Shown here: positions 14,634 to 24,691 of the stretch, in pieces | How positions within the stretch are numbered: the stretch's first letter is position 1 | Layout: the number at the start of each line of letters is the position of its first letter | Assembly: GCF_900110735.1 (NCBI RefSeq) | Contig: NZ_FOET01000018.1 | Span: 57,340-121,339, forward strand | Reading direction: 5' to 3' | Length of the DNA: 64,000 bases | DNA from: Streptomyces radiopugnans | Lineage (GTDB): Bacteria > Actinomycetota > Actinomycetes > Streptomycetales > Streptomycetaceae | Made by a program: the position numbers and the translations under genes | Notes under the pieces: generated by a model | The model's input: only the letters and a program-made list of their open reading frames with translations | Told to the model about the DNA's origin: nothing | Databases searched by the model: none

Positions 14634-17030
14634 ATGCCGGAGAGTGTCACCACGCAGTCGAACGCGGAGCCCGGCCCCGCCGCGGGCCCCGGCGCCCGCA
14701 CCGCTCTGCGGATCTGCCCGCTGTGCGAGGCCACCTGCGGACTGGTCGTCACGATCGCACCGGACGACGGCGGACGGGAGCGGATCACCGCGGCCCGCGG
14801 CGACCGCGACGACGTCTTCAGCCGCGGCTTCGTCTGCCCCAAGGGCGCCCTCTTCGGTGAACTGGACGCCGACCCCCACCGCCTCGTCCGCCCCCTGGTC
14901 CGACGCGACGGCGAACTGTGCGAGGCGAGCTGGGAGGAGGCGTTCGCGGCGGTCGCCGAGGGACTGGGCCGCGTCCTGGAGGACGGCGATCCCCGGGCCG
15001 TCGCCCTCTTCCTGGGCAACCCCAACGTCCACACCGTCGCCGGCGCCCTCTACCCGCCCCTGCTGGTCAAGACGCTACGCACCCCCAACGTCTTCACCGC
15101 CTCCACCCTCGACCAGATGCCCAAGCACGCCTCCAGCGGGCTGCTCTACGGCGACCCCCTGGCCATCCCCGTCCCCGACCTGGACCGCACCGACCATCTG
15201 CTGGTCGTCGGCGCCAACCCGCTGGAGTCCAACGGCAGTCTGTGCACCGCCCCCGACTTCCCCGGCCGGCTCAGGGCCCTGCGCAGGCGCGGCGGCACCC
15301 TCACCGTCGTCGACCCGCGCCGCACCCGCACCGCGCGCCTGGCCGACCGGCACGTGGCCGTACGGCCCGGCGGGGACGCCCTGCTGCTGATGGCGATGGT
15401 CCAGGTCCTCTTCGCCGAGGAACTGGTCGACACCGGTGCGGCCGGGGAGCACCTCGGCGGTGTGGAGGACGTGGCCCGGCTGGCGGGCGACTTCACCCCC
15501 GAGGCCGTCTCCGGCGCCTGCGGCGTCGAGCCGGAGGTCATCCGCACCCTCGCCCGCGAACTGGCCGCCGCCGAGCGCGCCGCGGTCTACGGCCGCATCG
15601 GCAGCACCACCGTGGAGTTCGGCACCACGGCCAGCTGGCTGGTGGACGTCCTCAACGCGCTGACCGGCAACCTCGACCGGCCCGGCGGCGCGATGTTCCC
15701 GCTGTCGGCCACCGCCCGCGCCCCCCGCCCGCCCGCCCCGGGCCGGGGCTTCGCCACCGGCCGCAGACACAGCCGGGTCAGTGGGCACCCGGAGGTCAAG
15801 GGGGAGTTCCCGGCCGCCGCGCTGGCCGAGGAGATCGACACCCCGGGCGAGGGGCGGGTACGGGCGCTGGTCTGCGTCGCCGGCAACCCGGTGCTCTCCG
15901 CCCCCGACGGCGCCCGGCTCGAACGCGCCCTGGCCGGGCTGGACTTCATGGTCAGCGTCGACCCGTACCTCAACGAGACCTCCCGCCACGCCCATGTGGT
16001 GCTGCCGCCGCCCCCGCCCTCCCGCTCCCCGCACTTCGACTTCAGCTTCAACGCCCTGGCCGTCCGCAACCAGGCGCGCTACACCCGGCCCGTGATCCCC
16101 CTGGGGGAGGGGGAGACGAGCGAGAGCGCGATCCTGGCCCGGCTGGTGCTGTGCGCCTCCGGCGCGCCCGGCGCCGACCCGGAGTCGGTCGACGCCATGG
16201 TCGTCGAGCACACCCTGTCCGCCGCCGTCGCCGACCCGCTCTCCCCCGTCCACGGCCGGGACACCGGAGAGCTGACCCGCCTGCTGAGCGGGGAGAGCGG
16301 CCCCGAGCGGCGGCTGGACATGATGCTGCGGCTGGGCCCCTACGGTGACGGCTTCGGCGCCGACCCCGGCGGCCTGACCCTGGCGAAGCTGCTGGAGCAC
16401 CCCCACGGCGTCGATCTGGGCCCGCTGCGCCCCCGTCTGCCCGAGGTGCTGCGCACCCCCTCCGGCAAGGTCGAGCTGTGCCCGGAGCCGATCGCCGCCG
16501 ACATACCGCGGCTGCGCCGCTTCCTGGCAGACCGCCAGGGGGAGCCCGGTGCCCCGGTGCTGGTCGGCCGCCGCCATCTGCGCTCCAACAACAGCTGGAT
16601 GCACAACGTCCCCGGCCTGAAGGGCGGAAGCAACCGCTGCACCCTCCACGTCCACCCCGCCGACGCCGCCCGGCTCGGTCTGGCCGACGGCTCCCTCGCC
16701 GAGATCGCCGGCGACGGGGGCGCGGTACGGGCGCCGGTGGAGGTGACCGAAGAGGTGGCCCCGGGGGTCGTCAGCCTGCCGCACGGCTGGGGCCACGACC
16801 GGCCCGGCACCCGTGTGCCGGTGGCCTCCGCCGAGCCCGGGGCCAACGTCAACCAGCTCCTGGACGGGCGGCTGCTCGACCCGCTGTCGGGGACCGCCGT
16901 GCTCAACGGGTTCCCGGTCCGGGTGGCTCCCGCCGCGGCGCCCACCGGAGAGGCCGCCGGGGAGACCGCTGCGGAGTCCGGATCGGCCTCCCCGGCTTCC
17001 GCCGGATCCCCCGCCCAGTCCTCCGTGTGA
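14634..17030 (+). CDS. molybdopterin-dependent oxidoreductase
   Basis: 798 residues from ATG 14634, with AGGGGGA as ribosome site. The N terminus carries a 4Fe-4S site (CPLCEATC near residue 29, fourth Cys in GFVCPKG), then the molybdopterin domain with HLLVVGANPLESNGSLCTAPDF and VDPRRTRTARLADRHVAVRPG, and the C-terminal cofactor-binding barrel (NNSWMHNVPGL, LHVHPADAARLGL, SLPHGWGHDRPGT). It belongs to the formate dehydrogenase/nitrate reductase superfamily; the substrate is not evident. The Ala/Ser-rich tail after ~770 is low-complexity. It is divergent from hmgA. The frame is open far upstream but that part is antisense to hmgA. Confidence 0.9.
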   Translation: MPESVTTQSNAEPGPAAGPGARTALRICPLCEATCGLVVTIAPDDGGRERITAARGDRDDVFSRGFVCPKGALFGELDADPHRLVRPLVRRDGELCEASWEEAFAAVAEGLGRVLEDGDPRAVALFLGNPNVHTVAGALYPPLLVKTLRTPNVFTASTLDQMPKHASSGLLYGDPLAIPVPDLDRTDHLLVVGANPLESNGSLCTAPDFPGRLRALRRRGGTLTVVDPRRTRTARLADRHVAVRPGGDALLLMAMVQVLFAEELVDTGAAGEHLGGVEDVARLAGDFTPEAVSGACGVEPEVIRTLARELAAAERAAVYGRIGSTTVEFGTTASWLVDVLNALTGNLDRPGGAMFPLSATARAPRPPAPGRGFATGRRHSRVSGHPEVKGEFPAAALAEEIDTPGEGRVRALVCVAGNPVLSAPDGARLERALAGLDFMVSVDPYLNETSRHAHVVLPPPPPSRSPHFDFSFNALAVRNQARYTRPVIPLGEGETSESAILARLVLCASGAPGADPESVDAMVVEHTLSAAVADPLSPVHGRDTGELTRLLSGESGPERRLDMMLRLGPYGDGFGADPGGLTLAKLLEHPHGVDLGPLRPRLPEVLRTPSGKVELCPEPIAADIPRLRRFLADRQGEPGAPVLVGRRHLRSNNSWMHNVPGLKGGSNRCTLHVHPADAARLGLADGSLAEIAGDGGAVRAPVEVTEEVAPGVVSLPHGWGHDRPGTRVPVASAEPGANVNQLLDGRLLDPLSGTAVLNGFPVRVAPAAAPTGEAAGETAAESGSASPASAGSPAQSSV

Positions 17031-17051
17031 TCCACGGCATGCGCCGTCCTG

Positions 17052-17084
17052 CTGACACCCCAAACTAGCGCCGCTAGTTTGGGG
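17052..17084 (+). promoter_or_regulatory. aldehyde dehydrogenase promoter covered by a TetR operator
   Basis: -35 CTGACA (17052-17057), 17-bp spacer, -10 TAGTTT (17075-17080), start codon 6 nt later. A palindrome with perfect 13-bp arms spans 17058-17084; its core AACTAGC-N3-GCTAGTT (17063-17079) recurs at 20373-20389. A repressor here would block RNA polymerase outright. Confidence 0.75.
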
Positions 17085-17086
17085 TC

Positions 17087-18505
<1,419 letters not shown>

Positions 18506-18575
18506 GCACCTTCCCCGCCCGCCCGGCCCCACCGCAAGCAGCCCGTCCGCCCGAGGACGCGAGAGGAGACGCCAC

Positions 18576-19658
18576 GTGGTCCGCGCCGTAGTCCTGCCCG
18601 CCGCCCAAGCCCCGCTGGAACTGGGGGAGATCGACCTGCCGGAGCCCGGCCCCGGCCGGGTGAGGGTCCGCCTCGCCGCCGCCGGGGTCTGCCACTCCGA
18701 CCTGTCGCTGTCCAACGGCACCCTGCGCCAGCCCGTGCCCGCCGTCCTCGGCCACGAGGGCGCGGGCACCGTGACCGCCGTGGGCGAGGGCGTCACGGCC
18801 GTCGCCCCCGGCGACGAGGTCGTCCTCAACTGGGCTCCCTCCTGCGGGAGCTGCCACTTCTGCGCGAGGCTGGGCGAGCCGTGGCTGTGCACCGAGGCCA
18901 ACGCGGCCAGCGGCGTCCCCTACGCCCGCTCCGCCGACGGCCGCGACCTGTACCCGGGCCTGGGCACGGCCGCGTTCGCCGAGGAGACGGTCGTCGCCGA
19001 GCGCGGTGTGCTGCCGCTGCCCGCCGGCGTACCGCTGACCGACGCGGCCCTGCTGGGCTGCGCGGTCCTGACCGGCTACGGCGCGGTCAACCACAGCGTC
19101 CGCCTGCGCGAGGGCGAGTCGCTGGCCGTCTTCGGCGTCGGCGGGGTCGGTCTGGCCGTGATCCAGGCGGCGCGGATCGCGGGCGCGGAGCGGATCGTCG
19201 CCGTGGACGTCTCCCCGGGCAAGGAGGAACTGGCGCGCCGCGCCGGGGCCACCGACTTCCTGATCGCCTCCGACACCACGGCCAAGGAGATCCGGAAGAT
19301 CACCGGTGGGCTGGGCGCGGACGCCGCCGTCGAGTGCGTCGGCCGTGCGGAGACCATCCGCGCCGCCTGGTCCTCCACCCGGCGCGGCGGCCGCACCTCG
19401 GTGGTGGGCATCGGCGGCAAGGACAGCCAGGTCTCCTTCTCTCCGCTGGAGATCTTCCACTTCGCCCGCACCCTGTCCGGCTGCGTCTACGGCAACTGCG
19501 ACCCCGTGCGCGACCTGCCGGTCCTCGCCGAGCACGTCCGCTCCGGGCGGCTGGACCTGGGCGCGCTGGTCACCGACCGGATCGGCCTGGCCGACGTGCC
19601 CGCGGCCTTCGAGGCCATGCTCGCCGGACGCGGCGGCCGGGCGCTGGTGGTCTTCTAA
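18576..19658 (+). CDS. zinc-dependent alcohol dehydrogenase (MDR family)
   Basis: 360 residues from GTG 18576 with GAGAGGAGAC upstream. Catalytic zinc ligands are Cys in GVCHSDL and His in GHEGAG; the four structural-zinc Cys lie in CGSCHFCARLGEPWLC. GVGGVGLAVIQAARIAGAERI is the Rossmann NAD site. Class III-like architecture. It probably makes the aldehyde that the preceding enzyme oxidises. It is convergent with tetR, which ends 4 nt away. Confidence 0.92.
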   Translation: MVRAVVLPAAQAPLELGEIDLPEPGPGRVRVRLAAAGVCHSDLSLSNGTLRQPVPAVLGHEGAGTVTAVGEGVTAVAPGDEVVLNWAPSCGSCHFCARLGEPWLCTEANAASGVPYARSADGRDLYPGLGTAAFAEETVVAERGVLPLPAGVPLTDAALLGCAVLTGYGAVNHSVRLREGESLAVFGVGGVGLAVIQAARIAGAERIVAVDVSPGKEELARRAGATDFLIASDTTAKEIRKITGGLGADAAVECVGRAETIRAAWSSTRRGGRTSVVGIGGKDSQVSFSPLEIFHFARTLSGCVYGNCDPVRDLPVLAEHVRSGRLDLGALVTDRIGLADVPAAFEAMLAGRGGRALVVF

Positions 19659-19662
19659 CCCG

Positions 19663-20331
19663 TTAACCCGTCCGCTCCTCGCCGTCCTCCGCCTCCCGGG
19701 CCCGCTCCTGGTCCGGGAAGCGGAGCGCCAGCCCGTCGACGAGGGCGCGCAGGCCCGTCTCGAAGGCGCCCTCGTCGACGCGCTGCTGGTGCTCGGCCAG
19801 CAGGTGGGCCTGGTCCAGGTGCGGGTAGTCGCGCTCGTACAGCGCCGCGTCGTCGACGAAGCCGCGGGCGAAGGAGCCCAGCGCGGAGCCGGCCACGAAG
19901 TACCGCATCAGCGCGCCGATGCGGGTGGCGTGGGCGCGCGGCCATCCGGCGTCGAGCATCGCGCCGTAGACCGCGTCGGCCATCCGCAGCTGGCTCGGGC
20001 GCCGGCCCGGTCCCTGCGCCAGGTACGGGACGATGTTCGGGTGCGCGCTGAGCGCCGCGCGGTAGGAGCGGGCCCAGGCCACCAGCGCCTCGCGCCAGTC
20101 GGTGCCGTCCTCGAACATCGACAGGTCGACATCGGCGCACACCGCGTCGGCCACCGCGTCCAGGATCTCGTCCTTGGTGCGGAAGTGGTTGTACAACGAC
20201 GGGCCGCTGACGCCCAGTTCGGCGGCGAGCCTGCGGGTGGACACCGCGGGCAGGCCCTCGCCGTCCACCAGCGCGAGCGCCGCCGCCACGATCCGCTCGC
20301 GGCTCAGCAGGGGGGTACGTGGGCGTGCCAC
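19663..20331 (-). CDS. TetR family repressor (AACTAGC regulon)
   Basis: 222 residues from GTG 20331; the ATG 9 nt further up is followed at once by a stop. HTH at ~10-55 (RERIVAAALALVDGEGLPAVSTRRLAAELGVSGPSLYNHFRTKDEIL), C-terminal ligand domain of the TetR_C type (WARSYRAALSAHPNIVPYLA). It is divergent from the acyl-CoA dehydrogenase gene and shares with it the AACTAGC-N3-GCTAGTT operator. An identical half-site pair controls the aldehyde dehydrogenase gene, so this protein is the best candidate repressor of both. The ligand is probably an acyl-CoA or a pathway intermediate (inference). Confidence 0.9.
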   Translation of the reverse strand: MARPRTPLLSRERIVAAALALVDGEGLPAVSTRRLAAELGVSGPSLYNHFRTKDEILDAVADAVCADVDLSMFEDGTDWREALVAWARSYRAALSAHPNIVPYLAQGPGRRPSQLRMADAVYGAMLDAGWPRAHATRIGALMRYFVAGSALGSFARGFVDDAALYERDYPHLDQAHLLAEHQQRVDEGAFETGLRALVDGLALRFPDQERAREAEDGEERTG

Positions 20332-20360
20332 GGATCACATCCTCGGGTCTCGTCCGGTAT

Positions 20361-20390
20361 CTGTGAAGTCGCAACTAGCACTGCTAGTTT
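20361..20390 (+). promoter_or_regulatory. acyl-CoA dehydrogenase promoter with the same TetR operator
   Basis: AACTAGC-ACT-GCTAGTT (20373-20389) overlaps -10 TAGTTT (20385-20390), which is 7 nt from the ATG; CTGTGA (20361-20366) is a weak -35 at 18 bp. Confidence 0.75.
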
Positions 20391-20397
20391 ATTGGGC

Positions 20398-21558
20398 ATG
20401 GATCTGGAGCTGTCTCAGGAGCAGGCTGCCGTACGGCAGCTCGCCAAGGAGTTCGTCGACCGGGAGATCGTCCCGCACGCCGCCGAGTGGGACCGCGCCG
20501 AGAGCATCGACCGGTCCGTGGTGAAGTCCCTGGGCGACCTGGGCTTCCTGGGCCTGACCATCGACGAGGAGTACGGCGGCTCCGGCGGCGACCACCTGGC
20601 GTACTGCCTGGTCACCGAGGAGCTCGGACGCGGGGACTCCGCCGTGCGCGGGGTGCTGTCGGTCTCCCTCGGCCTGGTCGCCAAGTCGATCGCGGCCTGG
20701 GGGAGCGAGGAGCAGAAGCGGCGGTGGCTGCCGGCCCTGTGCGCCGGCGAGGCGATCGGCTGCTTCGGCCTGACCGAGCCGGGCACCGGCTCCGACGCCG
20801 CGGGCCTCACCACCCGGGCCCGCCGCGACGGCGGTGACGGCGGCGACTGGATCATCGACGGCACCAAGATGTTCATCACCAACGGCACCTGGGCCGACGT
20901 GGTGCTGCTCTTCGCCCGTACCGGCACCGAGCCCGGCCACCGGGGGATCACCGCCTTCCTCGTCCCCACCGACACCCCGGGTCTGACCCGCCGGGAGATC
21001 CACGGCAAGCTCGGCCTGCGCGGCCAGGCCACCGCCGAGCTGGTGCTCGACGGCGTCCGCGTCCCCGACGACTGCCGCGTCGCCCAGGAGGGCAAGGGAT
21101 TCTCCGTCGCCATGTCCGCCCTCGCCAAGGGGCGCATGTCGGTGGCGGCCGGCTGCGTCGGCATCGCCCAGGCGGCGCTGGACGCGGCCGTCTCCTACGC
21201 CACCGAGCGCGAGCAGTTCGGCAAGCCCATCGCCGGCCACCAGCTCGTCCAGGAGCTGATCAGCGACATCTCCGTGGACGTCGACGCCGCCCGGCTGCTG
21301 ACCTGGCGCGTGGCCGACCACATAGACCGGGGCCTGCCCTTCGCCACCGAATCCTCCGTCGCCAAGCTCTACGCCTCCGAGGCCGCGGTACGCGCCGCCA
21401 ACAACGCCCTCCAGGTCTTCGGCGGCTACGGCTACATCGACGAGTACCCCGTCGGCAAGCTGCTGCGCGACGCCCGCGTGATGACCCTGTACGAGGGCAC
21501 CAGCCAGATCCACAAGCTGCTCATCGGCCGCTCGCTGACCGGGGTGTCGGCGTTCTGA
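20398..21558 (+). CDS. acyl-CoA dehydrogenase
   Basis: 386 residues, the standard length. FAD enzyme for alpha,beta-dehydrogenation of an acyl-CoA. FGLTEPGTGSDAAGL and WIIDGTKMFITNGTWADV form the FAD/substrate segments; REQFGKPIAGHQLVQ and LQVFGGYGYIDEYPV are the C-terminal signatures, and LYEGTSQIHKLLIGR closes the protein. The glutamate of LYEGTSQ is at the usual catalytic-base position. ATG 20398 has no ribosome site and lies 7 nt after the -10, so it is leaderless. Single gene, followed by a GC hairpin (21559-21591). Confidence 0.94.
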   Translation: MDLELSQEQAAVRQLAKEFVDREIVPHAAEWDRAESIDRSVVKSLGDLGFLGLTIDEEYGGSGGDHLAYCLVTEELGRGDSAVRGVLSVSLGLVAKSIAAWGSEEQKRRWLPALCAGEAIGCFGLTEPGTGSDAAGLTTRARRDGGDGGDWIIDGTKMFITNGTWADVVLLFARTGTEPGHRGITAFLVPTDTPGLTRREIHGKLGLRGQATAELVLDGVRVPDDCRVAQEGKGFSVAMSALAKGRMSVAAGCVGIAQAALDAAVSYATEREQFGKPIAGHQLVQELISDISVDVDAARLLTWRVADHIDRGLPFATESSVAKLYASEAAVRAANNALQVFGGYGYIDEYPVGKLLRDARVMTLYEGTSQIHKLLIGRSLTGVSAF

Positions 21559-21591
21559 CGGCCGCCGCGGCGCCCGCTCCCCGGGCGGCCG
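21559..21591. terminator. GC-rich hairpin after acyl-CoA dehydrogenase
   Basis: CGGCCGCC (21559-21566) and GGCGGCCG (21584-21591) can pair across 17 nt. Short arms, moderate support. Confidence 0.35.
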
Positions 21592-21595
21592 CCGC

Positions 21596-21613
21596 CTAAG
21601 CGGCTGCTCAGCA
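21596..21613. promoter_or_regulatory. TetR operator before tetR (CTAAGCG type)
   Basis: CTAAGCGGCTGCTCAGCA, an imperfect palindrome, matches 16 of 18 positions of the sequence at 22946-22963 before the MaoC gene. Confidence 0.65.
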
Positions 21614-21660
21614 ACCGTTGTATGGTGTTCGCCCGGCGGGACGAACGGGCGAGGTGCTGA

Positions 21661-22400
21661 TGGCTGCGGAGACGGGAGCGGAGTCCGTGGAGGCTGCGGA
21701 GTCCGCGGACGCCGCGGACGCCGTGAAAGAGACCCGGGGCGACGCGGACGGTGCCGGGGGGCCGGACGACTCCTGGGGCGAGGTGGCCCCCGACGCCGCC
21801 CGTCGGCTGCTGCTGGCGGCGGTCGAGGCCTTCGCCGAGCGGGGCTTCCACGCCACCACCACCCGGGACATCGCCTCCCGCGCCGGAATGAGCCCCGCCG
21901 CCCTCTACATCCACTACCGCACCAAGGAAGAACTGCTCTACCAGATCAGCCGGGTCGGCCACGAGCGCTCGGTGCGCATCCTCACCGAGGCCGGCAACAG
22001 CGCCGTGACCCCCGCCGACCGGCTCGCCGCCGCGGTGCGGGCCTTCGTCCGCTGGCACGCCGAGCGCCACACCACGGCCCGGGTGGTGCAGTACGAGCTG
22101 AACGCGCTGGCCGAGGAGCACTACGCCGAGATCGTCGCCCTGCGGCGGCGCAGCGAGGAGATCCTGCGCGGAATCCTGGAGGACGGGGTGGCCGCCGGGG
22201 ACTTCACCGTCCCCGACATCCGGGGCACGGCGCTGGCCGTGCTCTCGCTCTGCATCGACGTCGCCCGCTGGTTCCGCTCCGGCGGCACGCGCACCCCCGA
22301 GGAGATCGGCGAGCTCTACGCAGGACTGGTGCTGAGGATGGTCGGCGCCCCGGCCGCCCCCGCAGCGGAAACCGCCGACGGGGCCGACCGGGGCGCGTGA
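21661..22400 (+). CDS. TetR family regulator (CTAAGCG regulon)
   Basis: 246 residues from ATG 21661 with GAGGTG upstream. An acidic, Ala-rich N-terminal arm of ~40 residues precedes the HTH (APDAARRLLLAAVEAFAERGFHATTTRDIASRAGMSPAALYIHYRTKEELL). The ligand domain (WHAERHTTARVVQYELNALAEEHYAEIV) is of the acyl-CoA-related TetR kind. Its own promoter and the promoter of the convergent maoC gene share an operator, so it is probably autoregulated and controls maoC. Confidence 0.9.
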
Positions 22401-22419
22401 GCCCCGCGGGCCGCGGGCG

Positions 22420-22884
22420 TCAGAGGTAGTAGCGGACGACGCTCTCCGCGACGCACACCGGCTTCTCCCCGCCCTCCCGCTCGATCGTCACCAGCGAGGT
22501 GAGCTGGGCGCAGCCCTCGCCCACCTCGGAGACCTCGGTGATCCGCGCGGTCGCGCGCACCCGCGAACCGACCGGCACGGGGGAGGGGAAGCGGACCTTG
22601 TTCACGCCGTAGTTGATGCCCATGCGCACGCCCTCGACGCGGATCAGCTGCGGCACCAGCACCGGCAGCAGCGAGAGCGTCAGGTAGCCGTGCGCGATGG
22701 TCGTGCCGAACGGGCCGGCGGCGGCCTTCTCCGGATCGACGTGGATCCACTGGTGGTCGCCGGTCGCGTCCGCGAACAGGTCGATCCGCTTCTGGTCGAC
22801 CTCCAGCCAGTCACTGGTGCCCAGCTCCTCGCCGACCGCAGCCCGCAGCTCGTCGACCGATGTGAAAATCCGGGGCTCCGCCAT
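22420..22884 (-). CDS. MaoC family enoyl-CoA hydratase/dehydratase
   Basis: 154 residues from ATG 22884 (GGGGAGG about 10 nt upstream). Hot-dog fold with the catalytic Asp/His of the hydratase-2 motif: DLFADATGDHQWIHVDPEKA, then GTTIAHGYLTLSLLP. It hydrates 2-enoyl-CoA or removes water from 3-hydroxyacyl-CoA. It is close to the Mycobacterium/Streptomyces single-domain MaoC group. It stands alone, with a CTAAGCG-type TetR operator 62 bp upstream, so acyl-CoA supply probably controls it. Confidence 0.92.
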   Translation of the reverse strand: MAEPRIFTSVDELRAAVGEELGTSDWLEVDQKRIDLFADATGDHQWIHVDPEKAAAGPFGTTIAHGYLTLSLLPVLVPQLIRVEGVRMGINYGVNKVRFPSPVPVGSRVRATARITEVSEVGEGCAQLTSLVTIEREGGEKPVCVAESVVRYYL

Positions 22885-22945
22885 CGAAGCTCGCCTCCCC
22901 AACCGTGCGTGGTGTCAGTGGTGTCCGTGGTGTCGGCACACGCTA

Positions 22946-22963
22946 CTAAGCGCTTGCTCAGCA
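22946..22963. promoter_or_regulatory. TetR operator before maoC (CTAAGCG type)
   Basis: CTAAGCGCTTGCTCAGCA, the sister site of 21596-21613. Confidence 0.65.
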
Positions 22964-23033
22964 TGGTCGGGGGCATCGGACATGTCAACGGGCGGCCCCG
23001 CCTCCTTCCCGTACGCCCCGCCCGCCCGCCCGC

Positions 23034-23082
23034 GACGCGTCACGGCGGGCCCCGGGAGATCCGGGACCCGCCGTGACGCGTC
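23034..23082. terminator. strong hairpin between maoC and the next leftward gene
   Basis: 16-bp perfect arms GACGCGTCACGGCGGG (23034-23049) and CCCGCCGTGACGCGTC (23067-23082), with inner pairing CCCCGG/CCGGG. It ends the leftward gene at 23125. Confidence 0.7.
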
Positions 23083-23124
23083 ATGCTCCACCAGGGCCGC
23101 CCGAGCCGGACGCGGTCTCGGCCG

Positions 23125-23658
23125 TCAGCCGCTGACCGCCATCCTCCCCGCGCGACCGTGCGCCACCGCTCCCGGCCGCCGGGCCAGCAGGGCCTGCTCG
23201 GCGCTGTGCATCGCCTGCGCCGCACGCCGCGCCTCACGCGCCTCCGCCTCGGCGACCAGCCGCCGCAGCACCTCCGCCAGCGGGGCGGGCGGCGCGGCGC
23301 CGGGGTCCTCGACGGGCAGCAGCCCGCGACCGCCCCAGCAGCGGCGGTGCCAGGCGTCGCCCGGCGGCTGCCGGACGCCGACGTGCTTCTGCTCCCTGCG
23401 CCGCCGCGCGAAGTCGCGCTCGTACGCCAGCCACACCTCCCGGGCCTCCTCCAACTCCTCCAGGGCGGCCACCAGCCGCTCCGGATCGGGGCTGCGGTCG
23501 TCGGGGGAGATGCCCGCGCGGGCGCACAGATGGTGCCAGGTGGCGCGGTGCCCGTACGGGGCGAAGCGCTCCAGGCACTTGCGCAGGGCCTGCCTGCGCT
23601 GGGACGGGTCTCTCTCGGGATCACGGACCTGTTCTGCCAGGGCATTGAAACCGGCCAA
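23125..23658 (-). CDS. conserved hypothetical protein, Arg/Glu-rich
   Basis: 177 residues if started at TTG 23658, which has GGAGG 9 nt upstream. A longer reading from ATG 23757 is open but would include a TTA codon, very rare in these genomes, and would overlap the divergent operator. Typical segments are YALAGFNALAEQVRDPERDPSQRRQALRKC, YGHRATWHHLCARAGI and an Ala/Arg helix at the end (VLRRLVAEAEAREARRAAQAM). A Streptomyces-type hypothetical; no function recognised. Largely helical, no membrane segment. Confidence 0.6.
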   Translation of the reverse strand: MAGFNALAEQVRDPERDPSQRRQALRKCLERFAPYGHRATWHHLCARAGISPDDRSPDPERLVAALEELEEAREVWLAYERDFARRRREQKHVGVRQPPGDAWHRRCWGGRGLLPVEDPGAAPPAPLAEVLRRLVAEAEAREARRAAQAMHSAEQALLARRPGAVAHGRAGRMAVSG

Positions 23659-23755
23659 CGCGTACCACCTCCGACGTAAGTGACCACAGCCGTCATCGTT
23701 GGGACGTACCGGACCCTCCAATGGATCCGTGTGCCCCCGAATCTTCCGATGCCAC

Positions 23756-23771
23756 ATACCGACTGGTTAGT
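23756..23771. promoter_or_regulatory. TetR-type operator before the SDR-tetR-MDR unit
   Basis: ATACCGACTGGTTAGT; its first 12 bases recur on the minus strand at 36966-36981. It overlaps TAGTCT (23768-23773), a possible -10. Confidence 0.6.
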
Positions 23772-23885
23772 CTGTGCAGGAAACCCGTGAATCGCCGGCC
23801 GCGGCCCCGATACGGCACGACGAGGCCCCGGCACGGCCCCCACGAGGCCACCGCCGGCGACCGGAACGAGACGAAGGGTGGGCAC

Positions 23886-24665
23886 ATGGAGAACCTGCGG
23901 GACGCGGGCGTCGTGGTGACCGGGGCGGGCGGCGGCATCGGAGCCGCCCTCGCCCGCGCCTTCACGGCGCGCGGCGCCAGGGTCGTCGTCAACGACCTCG
24001 ACGCCGGCAAGGCCGAGGCCGTCGCGCGGGAGATCGGCGCCACGGCGGTGCCCGGCGATGCCTCGGACATCGTCGCCGCCGCCCGCGAGGCCCTCGGCGG
24101 CGGCATCGACGTCTTCTGCGCCAACGCCGGCATCGCCCCCGCCGGAGGTCCCGAGGCCGAAGACGCCGTCTGGGACGCCGCCTGGGACGTCAACGTCATG
24201 GCCCACGTCCGGGCGGCGCGCGAACTGCTGCCCGAGTGGCTGGAGCGCGGCCGCGGCCGCTTCGTCGCCACCGTCTCGGCCGCCGGGATGCTCACCATGG
24301 TCGGCTCCGCGCCCTACAGCGTCTCCAAGCACGCCGCCCTCGCCTTCGCCGAGTGGCTGTCGGTCACCTACCGCCACCGCGGGATCGACGTCCACGCCGT
24401 GTGCCCGCAGGGCGTGCGCACCGACATGCTCGCCTCCGCCTCCACCGCCGGCGACCTGGTGCTCAGCCCCACGGCCATCGAGCCGGAGGACGTCGCCCGC
24501 GCCACGCTGGAGGCCGTCGACGCCGGGCGCTTCCTGGTCCTGCCGCACCCGGAGGTCGGCCGCTACGCCGTCGCGCGGGCGTCCGACACCGACAAGTGGC
24601 TGGACGGCATGAATCATGTGCAGCGGAAGCTGGAGACAATCCAGCGGGACCAGCAGGTCCGGTAA
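23886..24665 (+). CDS. short-chain dehydrogenase/reductase
   Basis: 259 residues from ATG 23886 (AAGGGTGG upstream). Classical SDR: VVVTGAGGGIGAALARAF binds NAD(P), FCANAGIAP follows, catalytic Ser is in ATVSAAGM and Tyr/Lys in YSVSKHAALAF. CPQGVRTDM is the substrate loop. The substrate is unknown. First gene of a unit with a TetR gene (26-bp gap) and an MDR oxidoreductase, under a TetR-type operator. Confidence 0.9.
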   Translation: MENLRDAGVVVTGAGGGIGAALARAFTARGARVVVNDLDAGKAEAVAREIGATAVPGDASDIVAAAREALGGGIDVFCANAGIAPAGGPEAEDAVWDAAWDVNVMAHVRAARELLPEWLERGRGRFVATVSAAGMLTMVGSAPYSVSKHAALAFAEWLSVTYRHRGIDVHAVCPQGVRTDMLASASTAGDLVLSPTAIEPEDVARATLEAVDAGRFLVLPHPEVGRYAVARASDTDKWLDGMNHVQRKLETIQRDQQVR

Positions 24666-24691
24666 GGCCACCGAAAGCAGGAGGAACCGCC

